Source of the DNA: Pseudomonas inefficax
GTDB lineage: Bacteria > Pseudomonadota > Gammaproteobacteria > Pseudomonadales > Pseudomonadaceae
Assembly: GCF_900277125.1 (NCBI RefSeq)
Contig: NZ_OPYN01000108.1
Location: forward strand, 62,001 to 126,000
Direction of reading: 5' to 3'
Length of the DNA stretch: 64,000 bases
In this document: positions 9,448-20,123 of the stretch, in pieces
How the letters are laid out: the number at the start of each line of letters is the position of its first letter
Numbering within the stretch: position 1 is the stretch's first letter
The notes under the pieces: generated by a model
Told to the model about the DNA's origin: nothing
The model's input: only the letters and a program-made list of their open reading frames with translations
The model's database searches: none
Program-made: the position numbers and the translations under genes

Positions 9448-12400
9448 ACCTGTCCGGTCCTTTCATCCGTCGCCCGGTGGCGACCATGCTGTTGAGCCTG
9501 GCGATCATGCTGCTGGGCGGGGTCAGCTTCGGCCTGCTGCCGGTGGCACCGCTGCCTCAGATGGACTTCCCGGTGATCGTGGTGTCGGCCAACCTGTCCG
9601 GCGCCAGCCCGGAAGTGATGGCGTCCACCGTGGCCACGCCGCTGGAGCGCAAGCTGGGCAGCATTGCCGGCGTGACCACCCTGACCAGCAGCTCCAACCA
9701 GGGCTCCACGCGGGTGATCATCGGCTTCGAGATGGGCCGCGACATCGACGGTGCAGCGCGCGAGGTGCAGGCGGCGATCAACGCCACCCGCAACCTGCTG
9801 CCCAGCGGTATGCGCAGCATGCCCACCTACAAGAAGATCAACCCGTCGCAGGCACCGATCATGGTGCTGTCGCTGACCTCGGATGTGCTGCAGAAAGGCC
9901 AGCTGTACGACCTGGCCGACACCATCCTGTCGCAGAGCCTGGCCCAGGTGCCCGGGGTAGGGGAGGTGCAGATCGGCGGCAGTTCGTTGCCGGCGGTGCG
10001 CATTGCCGTGGAGCCGCAGTTGCTCAACCAGTACGGCCTGTCGCTGGATGAAGTGCGCACTGCGGTGTCCAACGCCAACCAGCGCCGGCCAATGGGCTTT
10101 GTCGAGGACGCCGAGCGCAACTGGCAGGTGCGTGCCAACGACCAGCTGGAAAGCGCCAAGGACTACGAGCCCGTGGTGATCCGCCAGCAGAACGGCACCA
10201 TCCTGCGCCTGTCCGACGTGGCAACCATCACCGATGGCGTCGAGAACCGCTACAACAGCGGCTTCTTCAATGACCAGAGCGCGGTGCTGCTGGTGGTCAA
10301 CCGCCAGACCGGCGCCAACATCATCGAAACGGTCGACCAGATCAAGGCGCAGCTGCCGGCCCTGCAGTCGCTGCTGCCGGCCAGCGTGCAACTGAACGTG
10401 GCCATGGACCGTTCGCCAGTGATCAAGGCAACCCTCAAGGAAGCCGAGCACACCCTGCTGATCGCCGTGGTGCTGGTGATCCTGGTGGTCTACCTGTTCC
10501 TTGGCAGCCTGCGTGCCTCGCTGATCCCCAGCCTGGCGGTGCCGGTGTCACTGGTGGGCACCTTCGCGGTCATGTACCTGTGTGGTTTCTCGCTCAACAA
10601 CCTGTCGCTGATGGCGCTGATCCTCGCCACCGGGCTGGTGGTGGATGACGCTATCGTGGTGCTGGAGAACATCTCCCGGCACATCGAGGACGGCCAACCG
10701 CCGATGAAAGCGGCCTTCCTGGGTGCCAGGGAAGTGGGTTTCACCTTGCTGTCGATGAACGTATCGCTGGTGGCAGTGTTCGTCTCCATCCTGTTCATGG
10801 GCGGCATCGTGCGCAACCTGTTCCAGGAGTTCTCTATCACCCTGGCGGCGGCGATCATCGTGTCGCTGGTGGTATCGCTGACCCTCACGCCGATGTTGTG
10901 TGCCCGCTGGCTCAAGCCGCACCAGGCCGAGCAGACCCGCCTGCAGCGCTGGAGCGACCAGTTGCACCAGCGCATGGTTGGAGCCTATGACCGCAGCCTG
11001 GGCTGGGCCTTGCGCCACAAGCGCCTGACCCTGTTCAGCCTGCTGGCCACCATCGGCATCAACATCGCCCTGTACGTGGTGGTACCCAAGACGCTGATGC
11101 CGCAGCAGGATACCGGCCAGTTGATGGGCTTCATCCGCGGCGACGACGGCCTGTCGTTCAGCGTGATGCAGCCGAAAATGGAAGTGTATCGCCGGGCTTT
11201 GCTGGCCGACCCGGCGGTGCAGAGCGTTGCCGGTTTCATCGGCGGCAACAGCGGCACCAACAACGCCTTCGTGCTGGTGCGCCTGAAGCCGATCAGCGAG
11301 CGCAAGATCGACGCGCAGAAGGTGATCGAGCGCCTGCGCAAGGAAATGCCCAAGGTGCCAGGCGGGCGCCTGTTCCTGATGGCCGACCAGGACCTGCAAC
11401 TGGGCGGCGGCGGCCGTGACCAGACCTCGTCGCAGTACCTCTATACCCTGCAAAGCGGCGACCTGGCTGCGCTGCGCGAATGGTTCCCGAAAGTGGTGGC
11501 GGCGCTGCGGGAACTGCCGCAGCTGACAGCCATCGACGCTCGCGACGGCGCCGGCACCCAACAGGTGACCCTGGTGGTCGACCGCGACCAGGCCAAGCGC
11601 CTGGGCATCGACATGGACATGGTCACCACGGTGCTGAACAACGCCTACAGCCAGCGGCAGATCTCCACCATCTACGACAGCCTCAACCAGTACCAGGTGG
11701 TGCTGGAGATCAACCCGAAGTACGCCTGGGACCCGAGTACCCTCGAGCAGGTGCAGGTGATTACCGCCGACGGGGCACGCGTGCCGCTGTCGACCATAGC
11801 CCATTACGAGAACAGCCTGGCCAACGACCGGGTCAGCCATGAAGGCCAGTTCGCCGCCGAAAGCATCGCCTTCGACGTCGCCGAAGGCTACAGCCCCGAC
11901 CAGGCCATGGCGGCGCTGGAGCGCGCGGTGGCCAAGCTGGGCTTGCCCGAGGAAGTGATCGCCAGGCTCGGCGGCAGTGCCGACGCCTTCGCCAAGACCC
12001 AGGAAGGCCAGCCGCTGATGATCCTTGGCGCGCTGGTGCTGGTCTACCTGGTGCTTGGTATTCTGTACGAAAGCTACATTCACCCGCTGACCATCCTCTC
12101 GACACTGCCCTCGGCCGGCGTCGGTGCCTTGCTGGCGCTGTACGTCACCGGTGGCGAGTTCAGCCTGATCTCGCTGCTGGGGCTGTTCCTGCTGATCGGC
12201 GTGGTGAAGAAAAACGCCATCCTGATGATCGACCTGGCCCTGCAGCTGGAGCGCCACCAGGGCCTGACACCGGAGGAGTCGATCCGCCGGGCCTGCCTGC
12301 TGCGCCTGCGGCCGATCCTGATGACGACCCTGGCGGCCATCCTCGGTGCCTTGCCGTTGCTGCTGAGCCACGCCGAAGGCGCGGAAATGCGCCAGCCACT

Positions 12401-12551
12401 GGGCCTGACCATCATCGGCGGCCTGGTGTTCAGCCAGATCCTCACCCTTTACACGACACCGGTGGTCTACCTGTACCTGGACCGCCTGCGTCACCGTTTC
12501 AACCGTTGGCGTGGCGTGCGCACCGACGCCGCCCTGGAAACCCCGCTATGA
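9444..12551 (+). CDS. mdtC: RND multidrug efflux pump, MdtC/MuxC type
   Basis: A 1035-residue RND pump that is a diverged paralogue of the preceding gene; both start with MNLS and share the same layout. The proton-relay pair is Asp401-Asp402 ([21 protein letters not shown] region), and the C-terminal block [20 protein letters not shown] is intact, so it should be a working antiporter subunit. The start ATG 9444 overlaps the mdtB stop (ATGA) and its own stop overlaps the channel gene (ATGA at 12548-12551). The second subunit of a heterotrimeric MdtBC-type pump is the best reading, given the strict pairing. Confidence 0.93.
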   Translation: MNLSGPFIRRPVATMLLSLAIMLLGGVSFGLLPVAPLPQMDFPVIVVSANLSGASPEVMASTVATPLERKLGSIAGVTTLTSSSNQGSTRVIIGFEMGRDIDGAAREVQAAINATRNLLPSGMRSMPTYKKINPSQAPIMVLSLTSDVLQKGQLYDLADTILSQSLAQVPGVGEVQIGGSSLPAVRIAVEPQLLNQYGLSLDEVRTAVSNANQRRPMGFVEDAERNWQVRANDQLESAKDYEPVVIRQQNGTILRLSDVATITDGVENRYNSGFFNDQSAVLLVVNRQTGANIIETVDQIKAQLPALQSLLPASVQLNVAMDRSPVIKATLKEAEHTLLIAVVLVILVVYLFLGSLRASLIPSLAVPVSLVGTFAVMYLCGFSLNNLSLMALILATGLVVDDAIVVLENISRHIEDGQPPMKAAFLGAREVGFTLLSMNVSLVAVFVSILFMGGIVRNLFQEFSITLAAAIIVSLVVSLTLTPMLCARWLKPHQAEQTRLQRWSDQLHQRMVGAYDRSLGWALRHKRLTLFSLLATIGINIALYVVVPKTLMPQQDTGQLMGFIRGDDGLSFSVMQPKMEVYRRALLADPAVQSVAGFIGGNSGTNNAFVLVRLKPISERKIDAQKVIERLRKEMPKVPGGRLFLMADQDLQLGGGGRDQTSSQYLYTLQSGDLAALREWFPKVVAALRELPQLTAIDARDGAGTQQVTLVVDRDQAKRLGIDMDMVTTVLNNAYSQRQISTIYDSLNQYQVVLEINPKYAWDPSTLEQVQVITADGARVPLSTIAHYENSLANDRVSHEGQFAAESIAFDVAEGYSPDQAMAALERAVAKLGLPEEVIARLGGSADAFAKTQEGQPLMILGALVLVYLVLGILYESYIHPLTILSTLPSAGVGALLALYVTGGEFSLISLLGLFLLIGVVKKNAILMIDLALQLERHQGLTPEESIRRACLLRLRPILMTTLAAILGALPLLLSHAEGAEMRQPLGLTIIGGLVFSQILTLYTTPVVYLYLDRLRHRFNRWRGVRTDAALETPL

Positions 12552-14035
12552 CTTTTGCCCAGACCCCACTTCACCGCGCCCTGCAGACGCTGACCCGTGG
12601 GCGTGGCTCGCGCCTGCTCGGCGCCGGGTTGTGTGTCGCCATGCTCAGTGCCTGCACCCTGAGCCCGGACTACCACCGCCCGGAGCTGAGCAGCACGGCG
12701 CAGTTCAAGCATGCCGAAGGCTGGACTCAGGCCACGCCGTCCGATGCCATCGCCCGCGGCGCCTGGTGGGAAATCTACGGTGATGCCGGGCTCAATGCGC
12801 TGGTCGAAGAGCTCAACCGCAGCAACCAGACTGTGGCGCAATCGGAGGCCCAGTACCGCCAGGCCCAGGCGCTGGTGCGCAGCAGCCGGGCGGCACTGTT
12901 CCCCAGCCTGGACCTGAGCGTCGGCAAGAACCGCTCGGCCCAGGGCACCGGCAGCTCCAGCTCGAGCCTGTCGAACAACAGCAGCGGCATTCGCAACACC
13001 TACAACGCCCAGCTCGGTGTCAGCTGGGAAATCGACCTGTGGGGCAAGCTGCGCGAGACCCTCAACGCCAACGAAGCCAGTGCCGAAGCCAGCCTGGCCG
13101 ACCTGGCCTCGATCCGCCTCAGCCAACAGTCGGAACTGGTGCAGAACTACCTGCAGTTGCGAGTGATCGACGAGCAGAAGCGCCTGTTGGAAGCCACCGT
13201 GGCAGCTTATGAACGTTCCCTGCGGATGAACGAAAACCAGTACCGCGCCGGTGTCGCCGGCCCGGATGCGGTGGCCCAGGCGCGTACCCAGCTGAAGAGC
13301 ACCCAGGCTGATCTGATCGACCTGGTCTGGCAGCGCGCACAGTTCGAGAACGCCATTGCCGTGTTGCTGGGCAAGGCCCCGGCCGACTTCGCCCTGGCCG
13401 ACAGCAAGGCCATTCCGGCGCTGCCGCAAATTCCCGTGGCCTTGCCCTCGCAGTTGCTCGAGCGGCGCCCGGACATCGCTGCGGCCGAACGCAACGTGAT
13501 GGCTGCCAACGCCAACATCGGCGTATCGCGGGCGGCGTACTTCCCGGACCTGAGCCTGAGCATGAGTGGCGGTTACTCCAGCAGCAGCTTCAGCAACTGG
13601 ATCGAACTGCCCAACCGCTACTGGTCGGTGGGCCCGCAGCTGGCACTGACCTTGTTCGACGCCGGCAAGCGCAGCGCCGAGGTGGACCGCACGGTGGCGG
13701 TGTATGACCAGACCGTGGCGCAGTATCGCCAGACCGTGCTCGACGGCTTCAAGGAAGTGGAAAACCTGCTGGTTCAGTTGAAGGTGTATGGCGATGAAGC
13801 GGTAGTGCGCCAGGAGGCACTGGATGCCGCCCGCGAGTCGCTGCGCCTGACCGAGAATCAGTACCGCGCCGGGCTGATCGGCTACCTGGATGTGGTCAAC
13901 GTGCAGACCACGGCACTGAGCAACGAGCGCAGTGTGTTGAACCTGCTGCAGGGGCGCCTGGTCGCCAGCGTGCAGCTGGTTGCCGCGCTGGGTGGTGGTT
14001 GGCAGGCCGAACAGGCGTTTGCCGAGCAGGACTGA
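12548..14035 (+). CDS. opmB: RND efflux outer-membrane lipoprotein channel (TolC/OprM superfamily)
   Basis: A 495-residue NodT-family outer-membrane factor. The start ATG 12548 overlaps the mdtC stop; the frame is open to 12506 but that part lies inside mdtC. A signal peptide ends in the lipobox LSAC, with Cys36 as the lipidated residue. Two repeated outer-membrane-efflux units follow, each with the conserved segments expected of OprM relatives (LVQNYLQLRVIDEQ and VENLLVQLKVYGDEA). It is the fourth gene of the RND operon and should be the dedicated exit duct. The name opmB is by analogy to the P. aeruginosa muxABC-opmB locus. A REP doublet follows. Confidence 0.88.
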   Translation: MTFAQTPLHRALQTLTRGRGSRLLGAGLCVAMLSACTLSPDYHRPELSSTAQFKHAEGWTQATPSDAIARGAWWEIYGDAGLNALVEELNRSNQTVAQSEAQYRQAQALVRSSRAALFPSLDLSVGKNRSAQGTGSSSSSLSNNSSGIRNTYNAQLGVSWEIDLWGKLRETLNANEASAEASLADLASIRLSQQSELVQNYLQLRVIDEQKRLLEATVAAYERSLRMNENQYRAGVAGPDAVAQARTQLKSTQADLIDLVWQRAQFENAIAVLLGKAPADFALADSKAIPALPQIPVALPSQLLERRPDIAAAERNVMAANANIGVSRAAYFPDLSLSMSGGYSSSSFSNWIELPNRYWSVGPQLALTLFDAGKRSAEVDRTVAVYDQTVAQYRQTVLDGFKEVENLLVQLKVYGDEAVVRQEALDAARESLRLTENQYRAGLIGYLDVVNVQTTALSNERSVLNLLQGRLVASVQLVAALGGGWQAEQAFAEQD

Positions 14036-14058
14036 ATCGACCCGCAGACGCGTCCCCC

Positions 14059-14176
14059 TGTAGGAGCGGCCTTGTGTCGCGATCGGGGCGCAGAGCGGCC
14101 CCAGAACGTTGTGTACAAGCACAGATCGCTGGGGCCGCTTCGCAGCCCGATCGCGACACAAGGCCGCTCCTACAGC
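14059..14176. repeat. REP doublet, type B
   Basis: Inverted type B units (ctgtaggagcggccttgtgtcgcg and complement) close the RND operon 24 bases after the opmB stop. Confidence 0.88.
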
Positions 14177-14305
14177 TACCGCGCATCCATCCAGGCCGTT
14201 GTAGTCTTTGGATCCATTCCCATTCGCAAAAACCCCGTGCGTTTCCCCTAAGCTTGAGTACAATCGTCAGCTTTTTCCGGGCCTCCCGCCCCGCTGGAAC
14301 TCTCG

Positions 14306-16396
14306 ATGCTGACCGGTAGCTACTCCTCTTCGCTGGTGTTGATTTCGCTGTGCGTGGCAATCCTGGCGTCCTATACCGCCCTTGATCTGACCGGCCGCAT
14401 CGCCACGGCCAAAGGCCGGGCTGCCTGCCTGTGGATGGGGGGTGGCGCGCTGGCCATGGGCATCGGCGTGTGGTCGATGCACTTCATCGGCATGCTTGCC
14501 TTCAGCCTGCCCATCGACCTGGGGTATGACCTTGCCCTGACCGCGTTCTCGTTGCTGATTGCCGTGTTGTCCTCGGGCTTTGCCTTGTGGCTGGTCAGCC
14601 AGCCGAGCCTGCCGTGGCAGCAGTTGGCATTTGGCGCGCTGATCATGGGCGCCGGCATCGCCTGCATGCACTACACCGGCATGGCCGCGCTGCGCATGCT
14701 GCCGGGCATTGACTATGACCCGACGCTGTTCGGTGCTTCGCTGCTGATTGCCGTGGGCGCCTCGGCAGCGGCCTTGTGGATCGCCTTCCGTCTGCGCGCG
14801 CATACCCCCTATGTGCGGCAGATTCGCGGCCTGGCGGCGGTGGTGATGGGCTTTGCCATCGTCGGTATGCACTACACCGGCATGGCCGCGGCGAATTTCC
14901 CCGAAGGCAGCTTCTGCGGCGCCCTGGCAGGGGGCGGCCTGCAAGGCGACGGCCTGGTCTACCTGGTGTTGATTACAACCCTGGCGGTATTGGCGGTGGC
15001 CTTGCTCACCTCGGTGCTGGACGCCCGCCTGGAGGCGCGCACCGCCGAGCTGGCCCGCTCGCTGACCCTGGCCAACCAGGAACTGACCCAACTGGCCCTG
15101 CACGATACCCTCACCGACCTGCCCAACCGTACCCTGCTGGCCGACCGCATCGAGCAGGCCATCGCCAAGGTAGCGGAGCAGGGCGGCTGCTTTGCGCTGA
15201 TGTTCATCGACCTGGACGGTTTCAAGCCAGTCAACGATGCCTTTGGCCACCACGTCGGCGACTTGCTGCTCAAGGCCGTGGCGGCGCGTTTGCGCGGGCA
15301 CCTGCACAGCCAGGACACGCTGGCGCGCATCGGCGGCGACGAGTTCGTGCTGCTGGTGCAGTTGCGCGAGCCGAACGATGCCATGGATGTGGCGGTCAAG
15401 CAGGTCAACCTGGTGTCACGGCCGTTCCGCGTGGCCGAGCATGACCTGCAACTGACGGCGAGCCTGGGCATCGTCCTGTATCCGGGCAACGGCCAGGACC
15501 AGCACGAGCTGCTGCGCAATGCCGACGCTGCCATGTACCACGCCAAGAGCGCCGGCAAGAACGGCTACAGCTTCTTCGACGTTTCGATGAACAGCAACGC
15601 CCGCCAGCAGTTGCAGCTGCTGCAGGACTTGCGCCAGGCACTGGAGCAGCGTCAGTTCCGCCTGCACTACCAGCCAAAGTTCGACGCCCAGAATTGCCAG
15701 CCGATCGGTGCCGAGGCCTTGCTGCGCTGGGAGCACCCGCAGCAGGGCCTGTTGCTGCCCGACCGTTTCATCGGCCTGGCGGAAAAGACCGGCCTGATCA
15801 TCCCCATTGGCGAATGGGTGCTCATCGAGGCCTGCCGGCAGATGCGCCAGTGGCTGGATCAAGGGCACCACGGCTGGCGCATGGCGGTGAACCTGTCGGC
15901 CATCCAGTTCTGCCATGCCGGGTTGGTCGAGAGCGTGGCCCGGGCCCTGCAGCAGAACAGCCTGCCGGCCAACTGCCTGACCCTGGAAATTACCGAAACC
16001 ACCGCCATGCACGACGCCGATGCCAGCCTGACGGTGCTGCAGCGGTTGTCCGACATGGGTGTGGACCTGTCCATCGATGACTTTGGCACCGGTTATTCCA
16101 GCCTGATGTACCTCAAGCGCCTGCCGGCCAACGAACTGAAGATCGACCGCGGTTTCGTCCGCGACCTGGAGCAGGATAGCGACGATGCGGCGATCGTTTC
16201 GGCAATTGTTGCACTGGGCCAGGCGCTGGGCCTGCGCATCGTCGCCGAAGGGGTGGAGACCGACCGGCAGCAGGACTTCCTGACCCGCCTGGGCTGCGAT
16301 TCGCTGCAAGGCTACCTGCTGGGCCAGCCGGTGCCGGCCGAGCAGTTCATGGTCAAGTTGCAGGCCATGCGCCAGGAAAGTACGGCAGCAGGCTAG
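14306..16396 (+). CDS. MHYT-GGDEF-EAL membrane c-di-GMP enzyme (MucR/NbdA-like)
   Basis: A 696-residue inner-membrane protein. Seven hydrophobic helices carry three MH(F/Y)xGM motifs starting at residues 58, 121 and 188, the hallmark of the MHYT sensor, which is thought to bind metal and sense a diatomic gas. A coiled linker leads to a GGDEF domain with an intact GGDEF at 343-347 (RIGGDEFVLL) and then an EAL domain with EAL at 470-472 and the DDFGTGYSS metal-binding loop. Both catalytic signatures are complete, so it may make and break c-di-GMP. The same architecture occurs in MucR of P. aeruginosa, which affects alginate and dispersal. It is a single gene between REPs and a convergent small gene that overlaps its stop by a few bases. 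Confidence 0.92.
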   Translation: MLTGSYSSSLVLISLCVAILASYTALDLTGRIATAKGRAACLWMGGGALAMGIGVWSMHFIGMLAFSLPIDLGYDLALTAFSLLIAVLSSGFALWLVSQPSLPWQQLAFGALIMGAGIACMHYTGMAALRMLPGIDYDPTLFGASLLIAVGASAAALWIAFRLRAHTPYVRQIRGLAAVVMGFAIVGMHYTGMAAANFPEGSFCGALAGGGLQGDGLVYLVLITTLAVLAVALLTSVLDARLEARTAELARSLTLANQELTQLALHDTLTDLPNRTLLADRIEQAIAKVAEQGGCFALMFIDLDGFKPVNDAFGHHVGDLLLKAVAARLRGHLHSQDTLARIGGDEFVLLVQLREPNDAMDVAVKQVNLVSRPFRVAEHDLQLTASLGIVLYPGNGQDQHELLRNADAAMYHAKSAGKNGYSFFDVSMNSNARQQLQLLQDLRQALEQRQFRLHYQPKFDAQNCQPIGAEALLRWEHPQQGLLLPDRFIGLAEKTGLIIPIGEWVLIEACRQMRQWLDQGHHGWRMAVNLSAIQFCHAGLVESVARALQQNSLPANCLTLEITETTAMHDADASLTVLQRLSDMGVDLSIDDFGTGYSSLMYLKRLPANELKIDRGFVRDLEQDSDDAAIVSAIVALGQALGLRIVAEGVETDRQQDFLTRLGCDSLQGYLLGQPVPAEQFMVKLQAMRQESTAAG

Positions 16397-16653
16397 ACCG
16401 CGTCGCGCAGGGTGAAGGCGGGCATGAAGGTATCCATCTCCGCCTCGACGGCCTCGATGATGCGCTCTACATCGGCGGCGGCCATGATCGCCGAGCAGGG
16501 GATGCCGGCAATTGCCAGCAGGGTTTCGCCGGTGGCGCGGTCAAACAACCGTGCAACCATGCTGCGTGGCGCATCCATGCTGGCTTCGAAGCCCAGCGGG
16601 TGGAAATGCCAGCGCATCACCTGGCAGGCGTTGGGGAACGTCATCTTGTTCAT
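16393..16653 (-). CDS. DUF1652 small protein
   Basis: An 86-residue Pseudomonas-specific small protein of the DUF1652 family, function unknown. ATG at 16653 was chosen because a perfect AAGGAGG lies just upstream; the frame is open much further but without a signal. The sequence begins with a Cys/His-rich patch (CQVMRWHFHPLGFE) and ends with an acidic helix, giving a compact alpha/beta appearance with no signal peptide or membrane segment. Its stop overlaps the convergent stop of the GGDEF-EAL gene (bases 16393-16396). The 274 bases upstream (16654-16927) hold its promoter region; I see no other gene there. Confidence 0.75.
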   Translation of the reverse strand: MNKMTFPNACQVMRWHFHPLGFEASMDAPRSMVARLFDRATGETLLAIAGIPCSAIMAAADVERIIEAVEAEMDTFMPAFTLRDAV

Positions 16654-16927
16654 GCCAGCCTCCTTGTCCGTACCTGGACGTGGTGAGCGGGTGGCCACAT
16701 CGATGCGGCCGCCGGGAAAGTAACCATAGCACCTGTCACGGACTATTCTCGGCGGTAAATACGACAAATTCTCTAATGCATGACAGAGGTCACATCCTTG
16801 GCATGCACGGCATTTGGCGCAGGCCCGCAAGGCAAACGTTTTCCTGGCACGATAGCGGCAGATCACCCGGTAGGTTCTGCCACTTGATCGACTTTCGCCG
16901 CACGGGGTTTTCGGACGAGCGGTGCGA

Positions 16928-17575
16928 TCAGCCGAGCAACCCGGCAGCGATATTGATGGTGAACCCCAGAATCGCCGTATTGAAAACAAACCCCACCAGC
17001 GAATGCGCCAGCACCACCCGGCGCAGGCCTCGCCCGGCGATGCCCACATCGGAGGTTTGCACGGCAACGCTGATGGTGAACGAGAAGTAGTGGAAGTCCC
17101 AGTAATCAGGGTTGCGTTCGCCATCGGCGAAGCGCAGCGGCGGTTCGTGCTTTTGTCCGGTATAGAACAGCCGGGCGTAGTGCAGGCTGAAAATGCAGCC
17201 GATCAACAGCCAGGAGCCAGCCACGGTCAGGCCGGTATAGAGGTAGTGCAGGGCCAGCGCCGTGCCTTGCAGGCCGCGGCTGGACACCAGTTGCAGGGTG
17301 ACGGCGGCGAGGCTGGCGATGGCGGCGATGCACACGGTGAGCAGGACCAGGCCGGCGTTTTCGTCTTCGACGCGGGCTACCTTGCGGACCTTTTCCGGGC
17401 TGGCGTTCCAGCTCAGATAGAGCACCAGCAGCAGGTAAAGCCATACGCCAAGGTTCCAGCCGGCGAGAAAGTGCTGCACGCTGTCGCCAGCGGGGATCAG
17501 CCAGGCACCGAGCAGGCCGACCACGGTGGCGATGCTCAGGCGTGGGTGGGTGCGGGTCAGGCGGTGGAAAGCCAT
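16928..17575 (-). CDS. DUF1345 membrane protein
   Basis: A 215-residue integral membrane protein of the DUF1345 family, function unknown. Five to six hydrophobic segments are visible, with the family-typical block [20 protein letters not shown] near residue 160 and a C-terminal [18 protein letters not shown] segment. The start at 17575 has GAGG four bases upstream on the minus strand, a short spacer but the only sensible site. Distant resemblance to ion-channel-like two-helix regions has been noted for such families, but I would not assign transport. It is a single gene with REPs upstream. Confidence 0.78.
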   Translation of the reverse strand: MAFHRLTRTHPRLSIATVVGLLGAWLIPAGDSVQHFLAGWNLGVWLYLLLVLYLSWNASPEKVRKVARVEDENAGLVLLTVCIAAIASLAAVTLQLVSSRGLQGTALALHYLYTGLTVAGSWLLIGCIFSLHYARLFYTGQKHEPPLRFADGERNPDYWDFHYFSFTISVAVQTSDVGIAGRGLRRVVLAHSLVGFVFNTAILGFTINIAAGLLG

Positions 17576-17649
17576 GGGGCCTCGTTTTCGATGGGCATGG
17601 CTACCACTCTAGACCGTCATTACAGAGATAACGGACATGCGCGGGTCCA

Positions 17650-17790
17650 TTGTGGGAGCGGGCGAGCCCGCGAAGCAGGCACCGCGGGGGCTGGCAAGTA
17701 CCCTGTGGGAGCGGCTTTAGCCGCGAACACCGGCGCAGCCGGTGCCATGCACCGCGTTGGATTCTTCGCGGCTAAAGCCGCTCCCACAGA
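17650..17790. repeat. REP cluster: one type A unit plus a type D inverted pair
   Basis: A single type A unit (17650-17681) is followed by an inverted pair of a fourth variant (ctgtgggagcggctttagccgcg at 17703-17727 and its complement at 17764-17790). It occupies much of the 322-base gap before pgm; outside it I see only the pgm ribosome site (GAGG 17887-17890). Confidence 0.85.
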
Positions 17791-17897
17791 GTATGCGGTG
17801 TACCCACTGATTCTTGCTGTCGCCCATCGCACGCCCTTGCAACTCTCAGTACACTGCACGCTCCAACACCAACATCCGTTGAACTCGAGGTTTTTGC

Positions 17898-19535
17898 ATG
17901 ACGCTCAGTCCTTTGGCAGGCAAGCCGGCTCCGGCCAGCGTGCTGGTCGATATTCCCCGACTGCTCACCGCCTACTACACCGGCCGCCCCGACGCTGCCG
18001 TGGCGGCCCAGCGGGTGGCCTTCGGCACCTCTGGGCACCGGGGCACCTCGCTTGAATTGAGTTTCAACGAGTACCACGTCCTGGCCATTACCCAGGCCAT
18101 CTGCCTGTATCGCCAGGAGAAGGGCATCGATGGCCCGCTGTTCATCGGCGCCGACACCCACGCACTGTCGGCACCGGCTACCGCCAGCGCCCTGGAAGTG
18201 CTTGCGGCCAATGGCGTGCAGGTCATGCTGTCCAAGGACGACGAATACACGCCGACGCCAGCTGTTTCCCATGCCATCCTCTGCCACAACCGTGGCCGCG
18301 AGCAGGGCCTGGCCGACGGCATCGTCATCACCCCGTCGCACAACCCGCCGCAAAGCGGTGGCTTCAAGTACAACCCGCCCAATGGCGGCCCGGCCGACAG
18401 CGACGTGACCAAGTGGATCGAGGCCAAGGCCAACGAACTGCTGGCTGCTGACCTGGCTGGCGTCAAACGCATGAACCATGCCCAGGCGCTGCAGGCATCC
18501 ACCACCCAGCGGCACGACTACGTGAGCAACTACGTGGCCGACCTGGAAAACGTCATCGACTTCGACGTCATCCGCGGCGCCAAGCTGCGCCTGGGCGTCG
18601 ACCCGCTGGGCGGGGCAGGGGTGCGCTATTGGTCGGCGATTGCCGAGCATTACAAGCTGGACCTTGAAGTGGTGAACACCGAAGTCGACCCGACCTTCCG
18701 CTTCATGACCGTCGACTGGGACGGCCAGATCCGCATGGACCCATCCTCGCCCTACGCCATGCAAGGCCTGATCGGCCTGCGCGAACGCTTCGACGTGGCC
18801 TTCGCCTGCGACCCGGACCACGACCGCCATGGCATCGTCACCCCCGATGGCCTGCTGCAGCCGAACAATTACCTGGCCGTGGCCATCGACTACCTGTATC
18901 GCCACCGCCCGCAATGGCGCAGCGATGCCGCCGTTGGCAAGACCGTGGTCTCCAGCGGCCTGATCGACCGCGTCACCCAGCGCCTGGGCCGTGAACTGTA
19001 CGAAGTGCCAGTGGGCTTCAAATTCTTCGCCCAGGGCCTGTTCGACGGCACGCTGGGCTTTGGTGGCGAGGAAAGCGCGGGGGCGTCGTTCCTGCGCCGC
19101 GATGGCTCGGTCTGGGCTACCGACAAGGACGGGCTGATCCCGGCCTTGCTGGCTGCCGAGATGACCGCCCGCACCGGGCGCAACCCGAGCCAGGCCTACG
19201 CCGACCTGACCGAGGCGCTGGGCAAGCCGTTCGCCACCCGTGTCGAAGCCAAGGCCGATGCCCGGCAGAAGGCTTTGCTGAGCAAGCTGGCGCCGCAGCA
19301 GGTGAAGTCGACCGAGCTTGCGGGTGAGCCGATCGTGCAGATCCTCAGCCATGCGCCGGGCAACGGCCAGGCGATTGGCGGGCTGAAGGTGATGACCGCC
19401 AATGGCTGGTTTGCCGCGCGCCCGTCGGGCACCGAAGATATCTACAAGATCTACGCCGAAAGCTTCATCGACGAGGCGCATCTGCAGCGCCTGGTGCAAG
19501 AAGCGCAGGTGCTGGTGGACGCGGCGATTGCCTGA
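17898..19535 (+). CDS. pgm: Phosphoglucomutase (alpha-D-glucose-1-phosphate specific)
   Basis: A 545-residue cytoplasmic enzyme of the alpha-D-phosphohexomutase family interconverting glucose-1-phosphate and glucose-6-phosphate, serving glycogen, trehalose and envelope sugar synthesis. The phosphoserine loop [11 protein letters not shown] has its serine at residue 147, matching the E. coli Pgm position. The metal-binding loop DPDHDRHG and the sugar-binding GEESAG motif are present, and the C-terminal phosphate site [15 protein letters not shown] is intact. Length equals E. coli Pgm (about 546). ATG 17898 follows GAGG by 7 bases. It is a lone gene just before the signalling cluster. Confidence 0.95.
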   Translation: MTLSPLAGKPAPASVLVDIPRLLTAYYTGRPDAAVAAQRVAFGTSGHRGTSLELSFNEYHVLAITQAICLYRQEKGIDGPLFIGADTHALSAPATASALEVLAANGVQVMLSKDDEYTPTPAVSHAILCHNRGREQGLADGIVITPSHNPPQSGGFKYNPPNGGPADSDVTKWIEAKANELLAADLAGVKRMNHAQALQASTTQRHDYVSNYVADLENVIDFDVIRGAKLRLGVDPLGGAGVRYWSAIAEHYKLDLEVVNTEVDPTFRFMTVDWDGQIRMDPSSPYAMQGLIGLRERFDVAFACDPDHDRHGIVTPDGLLQPNNYLAVAIDYLYRHRPQWRSDAAVGKTVVSSGLIDRVTQRLGRELYEVPVGFKFFAQGLFDGTLGFGGEESAGASFLRRDGSVWATDKDGLIPALLAAEMTARTGRNPSQAYADLTEALGKPFATRVEAKADARQKALLSKLAPQQVKSTELAGEPIVQILSHAPGNGQAIGGLKVMTANGWFAARPSGTEDIYKIYAESFIDEAHLQRLVQEAQVLVDAAIA

Positions 19536-19565
19536 CAGGTAACAAACCGCTTGGTTCTGCGGTGC

Positions 19566-19596
19566 GGTGTAAATTAGAATTAATCTTATTTACACC
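19566..19596. promoter_or_regulatory. 31-bp near-perfect palindrome upstream of ECF sigma gene (candidate operator)
   Basis: GGTGTAAAT (19566-19574) and ATTTACACC (19588-19596) form a perfect 9-bp inverted repeat; including the inner bases, 13 of 15 pairs match. It ends 17 bases before the ECF sigma start and is far more AT-rich than its surroundings. Position suggests an operator, most simply Fur because this gene class is iron-controlled, but only about 10 of 19 bases agree with the Fur consensus, so another repressor is possible. Confidence 0.6.
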
Positions 19597-19613
19597 ACCG
19601 CAGGGCCTTTCCC

Positions 19614-20123
19614 ATGATCGACGCCGCGCCGCCACCGGAGCATAGCCTGCCTGCCCTGTACCAGGCCCATCGCGGCTGGCTGGAAACCTGGCTGCGGCGG
19701 CGCATGGGCAATGCCTGGGATGCCGCCGACCTCAGCCAGGATACCTTCCTGCGTATCTTGGCCAGCGCGCAGCCGCTGGCAGACATTCGCGAACCGCGTG
19801 CCTACCTGCTGACCGTGGGCAAGCGCCTGCTGAGCAACTTTCACCAGCGGCGCAGCCTGGAACAAGCCTACCTTGATGCACTGGCACAGTTGCCCGAGCA
19901 GCATGTGCCCTCGCCAGAGCAGCGTTGGGTGCTGCTGGAAACCCTGCAAGCCCTCGACGAGTTGCTCGACGGCCTCAAGGCGCCGGTACGCAAGGCCTTT
20001 CTCTGGAGCCAGTTGGAAGGCCTGGGCTATGCCGAGATCGGCAAGCGCCTGGGCGTTTGCGAGCGCTCGGTCAAACGCTACATGGCGCAGGCCTACGAGC
20101 ATTGCCTGCTGGCCGAACTGTAA
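19614..20123 (+). CDS. ECF RNA polymerase sigma factor, FecI/iron-starvation type
   Basis: A 169-residue extracytoplasmic-function sigma factor. The sigma-2 region is seen in AADLSQDTFLRIL and the sigma-4 helix-turn-helix in GLGYAEIGKRLGVCERSVKRYMAQA, with the EQRW/PVRKAFLW segment between them as in FecI and FpvI. ATG 19614 lies 17 bases after a strong palindrome. The stop overlaps the fecR start (TAATG at 20121-20125), so the pair is translationally coupled, and a TonB receptor with a signalling domain follows. It should direct RNA polymerase to the receptor promoter when the receptor reports its ligand. Family and partner assignment are firm; the inducing siderophore is unknown. Confidence 0.93.
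   Translation: MIDAAPPPEHSLPALYQAHRGWLETWLRRRMGNAWDAADLSQDTFLRILASAQPLADIREPRAYLLTVGKRLLSNFHQRRSLEQAYLDALAQLPEQHVPSPEQRWVLLETLQALDELLDGLKAPVRKAFLWSQLEGLGYAEIGKRLGVCERSVKRYMAQAYEHCLLAEL

Noticed and set aside
19566..19596. A canonical Fur box
   Set aside because: Only about 10 of 19 positions agree with the Fur consensus, so the site is reported as an unspecified operator.
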